Part shown: positions 39,665 to 46,337 of the stretch, piece by piece
Layout: every line of letters starts with the position of its first letter
How positions within the stretch are numbered: the first letter of the stretch is position 1
From: Deltaproteobacteria bacterium
GTDB taxonomy: Bacteria > Desulfobacterota > BSN033 > UBA1163
Assembly: GCA_020059605.1 (NCBI GenBank)
Contig: JAGVBT010000011.1
Coordinates: 1-46,337, forward strand
Direction: 5' to 3'
Length of the DNA: 46,337 nucleotides
Translations under genes and position numbers: made by a program
Notes under the pieces: model-generated
What the model was told of the DNA's origin: nothing
The model's input: the letters and a program-made list of their open reading frames with translations, nothing else
Database searches by the model: none

Positions 39665-40993
39665 TTATCCTCTTCTTCCTTTCAATCTGCCCTTCTTCAT
39701 CAATCCCTCATAATGTCTTGTCAGCATGTGAGACTCCACCTGCTGAACCGTGTCCAGGGCTACTCCGACCACGATGAGGAGGGCGGTCCCCCCGAAATAA
39801 AAGGGGACGTTGAAACGCCCGATCAGAATGGTGGGAAGGACGCAGACGGCTGAGACATAGATGGCTCCCCCTAAAGTGATGCGGGTGAGAACCTTGTCGA
39901 TATACTCCGCCGTCTTCTGGCCGGGGCGAATGCCCGGGATATAGCCTCCGAACTTCTTCATATTGTCAGCGACATCGTTCGGGTTGAAGGTGACTGCCGT
40001 GTAGAAGAAACAGAAGAAGATAATGAATCCCACATAAAGAAGGTTGTAGAGGAGCGCGCCGGGGCCCAGACTGTTGAGAATCGACTGGATCCAGGGATAA
40101 GATTCCATCAAGGTCTTCGGCACGAAACTGGCGATCGTCAGGGGAAACATCAGGATGGAGGAAGCGAAGATAGCGGGAATCACCCCCGCGGTATTTAACT
40201 TGAGAGGGAGATGCGTGCTCTGCCCCCCGTAGACTCTCCTTCCTACAATCCGCTTGGCATATTGAACGGGAAGTCTCCTCTGGCTCGTTTCCACATAGAT
40301 GATGGCAAAAACAACCAGCACCATCAGGAGGATCAAGAACAGAATCGTGATGATATTCAGCTGCCCGACCCGGAAGAGTTCATAGGTAGTGGCCATCGCA
40401 TTGGGCAGTCTCGCGACGATTCCGGCGAAGATGATCAGGGAAATTCCGTTTCCGATTCCCCTCTCCGTGATCTGTTCTCCCAGCCACATAATGAAGGCGG
40501 TGCCGGCGGTCAGGGTGATCACGGTCATGATCCTGAAGGACCATCCGGGATTGAGAACGATCATCTCGCCTGCGGCCCCTGTCATGTTCTCCAGGCCGAC
40601 GGCAATCCCGAATCCCTGGATCATGCTGAGCACGACGGTTCCGTAACGGGTATACTGGACTATCTTCTTCCGCCCCATTTCCCCTTCCTTCTGGAGCTGG
40701 GCCAGATAGGGGATGACGACGGTGAGGAGCTGGAGAATGATCGAGGCGCTGATATAAGGCATGATCCCCAGGGCAAAAACGGATAGCCTCTCCAGGGCCC
40801 CGCCGGCGAACATATCGATAAGACTGAAGAGGGTTCCCTTGGCATGGGCAAAGAAGGAGGCAAGGGCATCTCCATTGATCCCGGGCGTGGGGATATGGAC
40901 CCCGATACGATAGATGGCCAGCAGGAAAAAAGTCATCAAGATCCTTCGTTTCAGCTCGGGGATCTTAAAGATATTCTGGGCGCCTGAAATCAT
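39665..40993 (-). CDS. secY: Protein translocase subunit SecY
   Basis: A 442-residue inner-membrane channel with ten hydrophobic spans; signatures include [52 protein letters not shown] and [14 protein letters not shown] [15 protein letters not shown]. Its start overlaps the rplO stop by 4 bases. Confidence 0.98.
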   Translation of the reverse strand: MISGAQNIFKIPELKRRILMTFFLLAIYRIGVHIPTPGINGDALASFFAHAKGTLFSLIDMFAGGALERLSVFALGIMPYISASIILQLLTVVIPYLAQLQKEGEMGRKKIVQYTRYGTVVLSMIQGFGIAVGLENMTGAAGEMIVLNPGWSFRIMTVITLTAGTAFIMWLGEQITERGIGNGISLIIFAGIVARLPNAMATTYELFRVGQLNIITILFLILLMVLVVFAIIYVETSQRRLPVQYAKRIVGRRVYGGQSTHLPLKLNTAGVIPAIFASSILMFPLTIASFVPKTLMESYPWIQSILNSLGPGALLYNLLYVGFIIFFCFFYTAVTFNPNDVADNMKKFGGYIPGIRPGQKTAEYIDKVLTRITLGGAIYVSAVCVLPTILIGRFNVPFYFGGTALLIVVGVALDTVQQVESHMLTRHYEGLMKKGRLKGRRG

Positions 40994-41433
40994 GAGGCGA
41001 GGACCTCCACCCTCCCGGAAACCATCTCCACCTTTTTGAGTGCGGCGCGGCTTGCCTTATGGACACGAATGGTCAAGGGATGCCGGAGTTCCCCGTCCGA
41101 AAGGAGCTTGATGATTTCTCCCTTTTTGCACAAGCCGGATTTAAAGAGAAGATCGGGCTCGACCACCGCATCCTTCTCAAAACGATTGAGATCTCCGAGG
41201 TGGATGATGGCCACTTTTTCTCTGAAAGGATTTCGGAATCCCCTCTTGGGAAGCCGTCGCTGAAGCGGCATCTGGCCTCCCTCGAAACCTGCCTTGGTCC
41301 CGCCGCCGGCACGGGCATTCTGACCCTTGTGCCCCTTGCAGGCGGTCTTCCCATGACCGGATCCGATTCCCCTGCCGACTCGTTTCCGCTTCTTTCTTGA
41401 TCCCTCCGGGGGTTTAAGTTCTTTGAGCATCAT
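40990..41433 (-). CDS. rplO: 50S ribosomal protein L15 (uL15)
   Basis: A 147-residue L15 with the glycine-rich N-terminus ([20 protein letters not shown], then [20 protein letters not shown]) and the C-terminal domain ([18 protein letters not shown]). Its stop overlaps the secY start. Confidence 0.98.
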   Translation of the reverse strand: MMLKELKPPEGSRKKRKRVGRGIGSGHGKTACKGHKGQNARAGGGTKAGFEGGQMPLQRRLPKRGFRNPFREKVAIIHLGDLNRFEKDAVVEPDLLFKSGLCKKGEIIKLLSDGELRHPLTIRVHKASRAALKKVEMVSGRVEVLAS

Positions 41434-41449
41434 GATGCTTTCCTTTCCC

Positions 41450-41629
41450 TCATTCGATCACTTCGACCAGGTGGCTGACACGATGAATCATTCCCCGGAT
41501 CTCAGCACGATCCGGGAGGGCGAGGGTTTGATTCAACCGCCTAAAACCGAGGGCTTTTATGATTTTTTTCTGGCCTTCAGGCCGTCCGATCGAACTCTTC
41601 TTCCACCGGACCGTTATCTTCTTTTCCAT
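41450..41629 (-). CDS. rpmD: 50S ribosomal protein L30 (uL30)
   Basis: A 59-residue L30: MEKKITVRWKKSSIGRPEGQ, then IIKALGFRRLNQTL and the end GMIHRVSHLVEVIE. ATG 41629 gives the usual family N-terminus; an in-frame ATG at 41650 with GAGGA upstream would add seven residues and is nearly as likely. Confidence 0.93.
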   Translation of the reverse strand: MEKKITVRWKKSSIGRPEGQKKIIKALGFRRLNQTLALPDRAEIRGMIHRVSHLVEVIE

Positions 41630-41660
41630 CCCGTTCCCCGTCTTCTCCATCAGCGAATCC

Positions 41661-42161
41661 TCAGTTTCCGCTCTCCTTGTCCATTCTCTTTTGAAGAACC
41701 TCTTCCGGAAATTTTAATTGATGGATGGCCTGGAGGGTGGCTTTGATGAGGTTATACGGGTTGTTTGATCCGAGAGATTTCGTCAGAATGTTTTCAATCC
41801 CTGCGGACTCCGCAATGGCTCTCACCGACGCCCCGGCAATCACCCCTGTTCCTTCGGAAGCGGGTTTCATCAAAACCCTGGAAGCCCCGAATTTTCCCGT
41901 CACTTCATAGGGAATCGTCTTGTTCATGATGGGGACTTTGATCAATGTTCGTTTCGCATGTTCGACCGCCTTCCGGATGGCCTCCGGAACCTCGTTGGCC
42001 TTTCCGAGCCCGCTCCCGACGTGGCCATGACCGTCTCCAACGACAACCAGGGCGCTAAAACTGAACCGTCTCCCGCCTTTGACAACCTTGGCCACCCGGT
42101 TGATATGAACGACTCGGTCCGTCAATTCCAGTGTGCTTGGATCAATCTTCGGCAATGTCAC
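41661..42161 (-). CDS. rpsE: 30S ribosomal protein S5 (uS5)
   Basis: A 166-residue S5 with the N-terminal RNA-binding domain ([40 protein letters not shown]) and C-terminal domain ([34 protein letters not shown]). Confidence 0.98.
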   Translation of the reverse strand: MTLPKIDPSTLELTDRVVHINRVAKVVKGGRRFSFSALVVVGDGHGHVGSGLGKANEVPEAIRKAVEHAKRTLIKVPIMNKTIPYEVTGKFGASRVLMKPASEGTGVIAGASVRAIAESAGIENILTKSLGSNNPYNLIKATLQAIHQLKFPEEVLQKRMDKESGN

Positions 42162-42185
42162 TCCCTCCTGAAAAGAGTACCTCCA

Positions 42186-42548
42186 TTAAAAGACCAGACC
42201 ACCTGCTCTCGCCGCTTCCGCCAATGCCTTGACCCTTCCGTGATAGAGATATCCGTTCCGGTCAAAGACGACTTTTTGAATCTCTTTTTCAAGACATTTT
42301 TTGGCAATGAGTTCTCCCACCTTCTTCGCCGCCTCGACATTTCCGGTATAACGGAGGCTCCCTTTTAACTCGGGGCTCCGCGTGGAGGCGCTGGCCATCG
42401 TTTCTCCCGTGGAATCCACAATGGCCTGGGCATAGATATGTTTCGGGCTCCTGAAGACATTGAGGCGAGGTTGTCCCGGTGTTCCCCGGATGCGGCCTCG
42501 CACCCTCTTCTTCCTCTTCATCCTTGCCAAGATCCTCTTATTTTCCAT
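42186..42548 (-). CDS. rplR: 50S ribosomal protein L18 (uL18)
   Basis: A 120-residue L18 that binds 5S r[43 protein letters not shown] and [20 protein letters not shown]. Spacing to rpsE is 24 bases. Confidence 0.98.
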   Translation of the reverse strand: MENKRILARMKRKKRVRGRIRGTPGQPRLNVFRSPKHIYAQAIVDSTGETMASASTRSPELKGSLRYTGNVEAAKKVGELIAKKCLEKEIQKVVFDRNGYLYHGRVKALAEAARAGGLVF

Positions 42549-42569
42549 TTTATAAAGAAATCCCTCTCC

Positions 42570-43106
42570 TTAGGCTTTTGTTTTACCGACCTTCTTGCGA
42601 ATTTTTTCTCCTGCGTAACGCACCCCTTTTCCCTTATACGGCTCAGGAGGTTTGATCGAGCGGAGTTTGGCGGCGACGGTTCCCACCAGCTGTTTGTTCA
42701 CCCCCCGCACGGTGATCATGGTCTGCTTTTCCACCTCCATCTTAATCCCTTCTGGAATCGGGAAGAAAACGGGATGGGAAAATCCCAGGGTGAGCTTGAG
42801 AACGTTGTCCTGAATATCCGCGCGGAAACCGACTCCGATGATCTCCAGCTTCTTTGCAAATCCCTGGGTGACACCGGTCACCATGTTGGCGATAAGACTG
42901 CGAGTCAGGCCGTGAAGGGCCCTGAGGGACCGCTCCTCCGTGTCACGCCGGATCAATATCCTGCCCTCCTCGACGACAACCCCGATGCCACGGGGAAGTT
43001 CGCAGGCGAGGGTCCCTTTGGGACCGGCGACCTCTATTTTCGAAGGATCAAAGGAGATGTTGACCTCCTTCGGCAGCGGAATCGGCATTTTTCCAATACG
43101 AGACAT
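42570..43106 (-). CDS. rplF: 50S ribosomal protein L6 (uL6)
   Basis: A 178-residue L6: MSRIGKMPIPLPKEVNISFD, GVTQGFAKKLEIIGVGFRAD, and the end EPYKGKGVRYAGEKIRKKVG. A palindromic repeat sits directly upstream, between it and rpsH. Confidence 0.98.
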   Translation of the reverse strand: MSRIGKMPIPLPKEVNISFDPSKIEVAGPKGTLACELPRGIGVVVEEGRILIRRDTEERSLRALHGLTRSLIANMVTGVTQGFAKKLEIIGVGFRADIQDNVLKLTLGFSHPVFFPIPEGIKMEVEKQTMITVRGVNKQLVGTVAAKLRSIKPPEPYKGKGVRYAGEKIRKKVGKTKA

Positions 43107-43114
43107 AGATTACC

Positions 43115-43262
43115 CCAATCCAAATCCTAAATCCGAATATCGAAATTCGAAACAAATCCAAAATTCAAATTTTAAAATTTAAAATGGGTGGTGTTTGTTT
43201 TGATCATTTGTATTTTGAACATTTGTGCTTGTTTCGAAATTCGGATTTCGTATTTCGAATTT
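43115..43262. repeat. Intergenic imperfect palindrome, copy 3
   Basis: The inner core CGAAATTCGAAACAAAT is matched by GTTTCGAAATTCG on the other arm, and the outer parts (AATCCTAAATCCGAATAT / GGATTTCGTATTTCGAATTT) pair loosely. The element fills the 168-base gap between rpsH and rplF. It is of the same kind as 30812-30938 and 38439-38584. Confidence 0.7.
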
Positions 43263-43274
43263 AAAGTTCCTCTT

Positions 43275-43673
43275 TTACCAGACACAACAGAGAACCTCTC
43301 CGCCGACATGGGCTTTCCGGGCCGCCTGATCGGTCAGGATTCCCTTGGGCGTGGAGAGGATGGATATCCCCAGGCCGCTCATGGTCGAGGGGATCCGGTC
43401 GGTTCCCACATAGACTCGCCGGCCCGGCCTGCTCACCCGTTTGATATGGATGAGCCCTTTCCGGGTCGGGTCATATTTAATGAAGATTCGGATCAACTCA
43501 TGTTCTTTCTCATCCTTGAGAAGCTTGAAATTGGCGATGAACCCTTCTTCCTTTAAAACCTTGGCGATCTCATGCTTCATCTTGGAATAAGGGATATCCA
43601 CCTTCTCGAACTTGGCTTTGGACCCGTTTCGGATGAGTGTAAACATATTGGCCAATGGATCGGTCATCGACAT
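43275..43673 (-). CDS. rpsH: 30S ribosomal protein S8 (uS8)
   Basis: A 132-residue S8: [35 protein letters not shown] and [20 protein letters not shown], ending [10 protein letters not shown]8 can autoregulate the spc operon in enterics. Confidence 0.98.
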   Translation of the reverse strand: MSMTDPLANMFTLIRNGSKAKFEKVDIPYSKMKHEIAKVLKEEGFIANFKLLKDEKEHELIRIFIKYDPTRKGLIHIKRVSRPGRRVYVGTDRIPSTMSGLGISILSTPKGILTDQAARKAHVGGEVLCCVW

Positions 43674-43690
43674 ATCAAACTCCGTATTGG

Positions 43691-43876
43691 TTACCAGCTG
43701 GCTTTGATCACGCCGGGGATCTCACCCCGGGTGGCATGTTTTCTGAAACAGAGGCGGCACATGCTGAATTTCCGAAGAAACGCTCTCGGCCTTCCACAGA
43801 GAGGACAACGGTTGTACTGGCGGACATTAAATTTCTGTTTCCTCTTTGCCTTATTCATCAACGAGAGTTTCGCCAA
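43691..43876 (-). CDS. rpsN: 30S ribosomal protein S14, zinc-binding short type (uS14)
   Basis: A 61-residue S14 of the short form: [20 protein letters not shown], then [20 protein letters not shown] with the four zinc Cys and the end [11 protein letters not shown]. Confidence 0.98.
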   Translation of the reverse strand: MAKLSLMNKAKRKQKFNVRQYNRCPLCGRPRAFLRKFSMCRLCFRKHATRGEIPGVIKASW

Positions 43877-43956
43877 TTTATCCTCCTAACCTCGCTATGC
43901 GCATCGCCTGCCCTCCGCAAGGCTTCTGAAGGCGGGCGCTCCGCGCTTAGCGTTTT

Positions 43957-44496
43957 CTAATTCCGGAAGGGCATGCCCAACAACTTCAGGAGCTCCTTTC
44001 CCTCCTCATCCGTCTTGGCGGTCGTGCCAATGACGATATTCATTCCCTTCACTTTGTCGATCTTGTCGTAATGAATTTCGGGAAAAATGAGTTGCTCCCG
44101 GATGCCCAGGGCATAGTTTCCCCTTCCGTCAAAGGATTTCGGGGAAAGGCCTTTGAAGTCGCGCACTCTCGGCAGGGCGACGTTTACCAGGCGATTGAAG
44201 AATTCGTACATCCGTTCTCTCCGGAGAGTCACCCTTGCGCCGATGGGCATTCCCGTCCTCAATTTAAATTGAGCGATCGATTTTTTGGCCTTGGTGATGA
44301 CGGCCTTCTGCCCCGCAATCAGGTTCAATTCCTGGACGGCGGAGTCAAGGATCTTGACGTTCTGGATGGCTTCTCCCAGCCCCATATTGACAACGATCTT
44401 CTCCAGCCTGGGAACTTCCATCTTGTTGCGGTAATTGAATCGTTTCATCAGTGCCGGGACCGCCCGCTCCTGATAAATCCCTTTTATTGTGGGCAT
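43957..44496 (-). CDS. rplE: 50S ribosomal protein L5 (uL5)
   Basis: A 179-residue L5 that binds 5S r[60 protein letters not shown] and [20 protein letters not shown]. An 80-base spacer with an 8-bp inverted repeat follows before rpsN. Confidence 0.98.
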   Translation of the reverse strand: MPTIKGIYQERAVPALMKRFNYRNKMEVPRLEKIVVNMGLGEAIQNVKILDSAVQELNLIAGQKAVITKAKKSIAQFKLRTGMPIGARVTLRRERMYEFFNRLVNVALPRVRDFKGLSPKSFDGRGNYALGIREQLIFPEIHYDKIDKVKGMNIVIGTTAKTDEEGKELLKLLGMPFRN

Positions 44497-44504
44497 TGCA
44501 TCAC

Positions 44505-44834
44505 CTATTTATCGAAGATTTCCCCGCATTTTTTACAGAACCGGGCCTTCTTTCCTCCCTCCAGGTTCCGGTGGCCGATCCGGACGGGTTTGTTGCATTT
44601 TTCGCAGAGGAGCATCACATTGGAAATATGAAGAGGAGCCTCTTTTTCCAGAATCCCTCCCCGTCTCTGCTGTCCGTGGGGCCGAGAATGTTTCTTAATG
44701 AAGTTGATCTTTTCGATGATCAATCTCTCCTTCTCCGTGAGGACTTTCAACACCCGACCGCTTTTACCCTTCTCCCTCCCATGGGTCACCACGACCAGGT
44801 CATTCTTCTTAATGTGATTTTTAGGGACGATCAT
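44505..44834 (-). CDS. rplX: 50S ribosomal protein L24 (uL24)
   Basis: A 109-residue L24 with the KOW motif ([19 protein letters not shown]), [20 protein letters not shown] and a C-terminal four-Cys zinc ribbon ([17 protein letters not shown]). Confidence 0.97.
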   Translation of the reverse strand: MIVPKNHIKKNDLVVVTHGREKGKSGRVLKVLTEKERLIIEKINFIKKHSRPHGQQRRGGILEKEAPLHISNVMLLCEKCNKPVRIGHRNLEGGKKARFCKKCGEIFDK

Positions 44835-44854
44835 TCGGATTTCCTTTCTGCCTT

Positions 44855-45223
44855 TTACAGGACCTCCGGAGCCAGGGAGATGATCTTCATAAACCGTTTC
44901 GCCCGGAGTTCCCTGGCCACAGGGCCGAAGATCCGGGTCCCGATGGGTTCCCCCTGGGGATTGATCAAAACAGCGGAGTTGTCGTCAAATTTGATAAAGG
45001 AGCCATCCGGCCTTTCCACCTCTTTTTTGGTCCGGACGATGACCGCTCGAGCCACATCTCCCTTTTTGATCTTGGAGTTGGGCAAGGCGTCTTTGACGGA
45101 GACGATGATGATATCGCCTATCGTCGCATATTTCCGCCGCGTTCCGCCGAGGACCTTGATACACCCCAATCTTTTGGCTCCCGAGTTATCGGCAACGTCA
45201 AGAATACTCCTCATCTGGATCAT
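44855..45223 (-). CDS. rplN: 50S ribosomal protein L14 (uL14)
   Basis: A 122-residue L14: [40 protein letters not shown] and [23 protein letters not shown] 45223 with GGAG upstream is chosen; a longer frame runs into rpsQ. Confidence 0.98.
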   Translation of the reverse strand: MIQMRSILDVADNSGAKRLGCIKVLGGTRRKYATIGDIIIVSVKDALPNSKIKKGDVARAVIVRTKKEVERPDGSFIKFDDNSAVLINPQGEPIGTRIFGPVARELRAKRFMKIISLAPEVL

Positions 45224-45272
45224 AATCCACTCCGTTCCGGTCTCCTCTTTCCACTCTCCATTCGAGCATCGA

Positions 45273-45530
45273 TTAGGCGGCCCGTTCAACAACCTCTTTG
45301 ACTCGCCACCTTTTTTCTTTGCTAAGGGGCCGGGTCTCGATCAGGAGGACCTTATCGCCGATATGACACTCGTTCTTCTCGTCGTGGGCCTTCACCTTCG
45401 TCCTCTTCCGGATATATTTCTTGTAAACCGGATGGAGGACCAGGCGATTGACCATCACGACCACCGTCTTATCCATCTTGTCGCTCGAGACCACACCCGT
45501 TAATGTTTTCCTTTTTCCTCTCTCTTCCAT
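45273..45530 (-). CDS. rpsQ: 30S ribosomal protein S17 (uS17)
   Basis: An 85-residue S17: [40 protein letters not shown] and [20 protein letters not shown]. It begins 5 bases after rpmC ends. Confidence 0.98.
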   Translation of the reverse strand: MEERGKRKTLTGVVSSDKMDKTVVVMVNRLVLHPVYKKYIRKRTKVKAHDEKNECHIGDKVLLIETRPLSKEKRWRVKEVVERAA

Positions 45531-45535
45531 GGGCC

Positions 45536-45736
45536 TTATTTCCCTTTGCTCGGTGTCTTCTCCTTGAGGATCGTCTTCACCCGGGCGATATCCCGCTTGA
45601 CCTGAGGGATTCGTCTCGTGTTCTCCAGCTGTCCTGTGGCATGCTGAAATCGGAGGTTGAAGAGTTCTTCGTGGAGTTCCTTCTCTTTCTGAAACAATTC
45701 ACCTTCGCCCAAGAGGCGGAGATCTTTTGTCTTCAT
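45536..45736 (-). CDS. rpmC: 50S ribosomal protein L29 (uL29)
   Basis: A 66-residue helical L29: [40 protein letters not shown] and the Lys-rich end. It overlaps the rplP stop by 4 bases. Confidence 0.97.
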   Translation of the reverse strand: MKTKDLRLLGEGELFQKEKELHEELFNLRFQHATGQLENTRRIPQVKRDIARVKTILKEKTPSKGK

Positions 45737-46149
45737 AGATGGCTCCCCCTCATAATGAATCTGGTGGAGAGAGGCAATTTGTGCGAGGCCAGGAGAAAGG
45801 CTTCTCTGGCTCTCTCCTCCGGAACCCCCTCCATCTCGTAAAGAATTCGGCCCGGACGGATCACCGCCACCCAGTCTTCCGGCGGCCCCTTTCCCTTTCC
45901 CATCCGGGTCTCTGCCGGTTTTTTGGTGATCGGCTTATCCGGAAAGATCCGGATCCAGATACGACCGGTCCTCTTAATGAATCGCGTCATGGCAATACGG
46001 GCGGCCTCAATCTGGCGGGAACTCAGCCAACCGCATTCGGTGGCCTGAAGCCCGAAGTCGCCAAAGTTGAGTTTATTCCCGCGGGAAGCAGCCCCTCTCA
46101 TTTTCCCCTTTTGCATCTTGCGATATTTCGTCTTCTTCGGCATCAACAT
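45733..46149 (-). CDS. rplP: 50S ribosomal protein L16 (uL16)
   Basis: A 138-residue L16: [63 protein letters not shown] 46149, 10 bases after GAGG, gives the family N-terminus; ATG 46164 is an alternative. Instead of rpsC abutting it, 188 bases of non-coding sequence lie upstream to the window end. Confidence 0.97.
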   Translation of the reverse strand: MLMPKKTKYRKMQKGKMRGAASRGNKLNFGDFGLQATECGWLSSRQIEAARIAMTRFIKRTGRIWIRIFPDKPITKKPAETRMGKGKGPPEDWVAVIRPGRILYEMEGVPEERAREAFLLASHKLPLSTRFIMRGSHL

Positions 46150-46236
46150 CTTATTAAACCTCAATGCAAAATATAAATTGCAAATTGAAAAGTTAGCATT
46201 GATGAATTCGTAAATTTGAATTGTTAATTTTGATGA

Positions 46237-46334
46237 TCTCGTAAAAAGTCAAAAAACAAGAAAGACGTCATGCTGAACTTGTTTCAGCATCCAACAGTTT
46301 CAAGAACTTACGAGACCCTGAAACGAGTTCAGGG
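46237..46334. repeat. REP-like composite inverted repeat at the window end
   Basis: Outer arms TCTCGTAA (46237-46244) and TTACGAGA (46308-46315) are perfect inverted copies. CTGAACTTGTTTCAG (46273-46287) and CTGAAACGAGTTCAG (46318-46332) are inverted with one mismatch, and 46316-46334 alone is a hairpin (CCCTGAA / TTCAGGG). It lies between the expected rpsC and rplP. Confidence 0.7.
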
Positions 46335-46337
46335 TGA

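Noticed and set aside
36000..46150. Many plus-strand frames opposite ribosomal genes
   Set aside because: They are antisense to conserved ribosomal proteins and show no coding signature.
1..46337. CRISPR arrays, tRNA, rRNA or riboswitches
   Set aside because: No regularly spaced repeats, cloverleaf sequences or known conserved RNA motifs were seen by eye; a covariance-model scan was not possible.

Overview
The window comes from an anaerobic Gram-negative bacterium, most likely a member of the Desulfobacterota (former Deltaproteobacteria) or a close relative. The evidence is a ferredoxin-linked 2-oxoacid oxidoreductase, rubrerythrin, a zinc-type ATP sulfurylase, TTT and TRAP organic-acid transporters, a type IV pilin with a sigma-54-type promoter, and two genes that make sense only if UGA is read as selenocysteine. 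The lineage is an inference from gene content. No rRNA, tRNA or CRISPR array was seen.

Layout. 0-1.4 kb: REP-like hairpin, decayed ATPase fragment, orphan HicB-like antitoxin, small metallopeptidase. 1.4-4.0 kb: 2-oxoacid:acceptor oxidoreductase. 4.1-6.8 kb: selenocysteine locus with a Sec-peroxiredoxin facing a Sec-rhodanese that follows an APC-type permease, then a 20-codon Cys-rich peptide and a structured non-coding stretch. 6.8-10.0 kb: rubrerythrin, lytic transglycosylase, CAP-domain protein, DUF3047 protein. 10.0-18.1 kb: a minus-strand sulfur/transport run (tctC, tctB, tctA, GntR regulator, propeller protein, PP-loop protein, sat, TauE/SafE exporter). 18.2-27.1 kb: an opine/N-acyl-amino-acid region (opine dehydrogenase, broken deacylase, UGSC-like protein, TRAP transporter, intact deacylase, FCD-type GntR regulator). 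A GC-rich 6.4-kb block inside it looks imported. 27.3-28.2 kb: pilin and a tiny membrane protein. 28.4-30.8 kb: CsoR copper sensor followed by a Tat-exported 4x[4Fe-4S] protein and a cytochrome b fused to a heavy-metal-binding domain. 31-32.5 kb: FmdB-type zinc ribbon and a Tm-1-like protein. 32.5-35.1 kb: a gene graveyard (COG2865 remnant, DNA methylase stub, CARF/sigma-54 regulator stub) with dense short repeats and a MITE-like element. 35.1-46.3 kb: the spc/alpha ribosomal-protein operon on the minus strand, from rplQ back to rplP.

How the genes work together. The two Sec proteins both have signal peptides and probably act in the periplasm on peroxides and sulfur species, although the electron donor is not visible. 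The 10-18 kb run could import an organic or organosulfur acid and handle the resulting sulfate or sulfite. The CsoR module joins copper sensing to a quinone-linked iron-sulfur/cytochrome pair with no catalytic subunit nearby. The ribosomal operon is conventional in order but lacks map, and its spacers carry several palindromic repeats. One of these shares an 18-bp block, including the ribosome binding site, with the Sec-peroxiredoxin leader.
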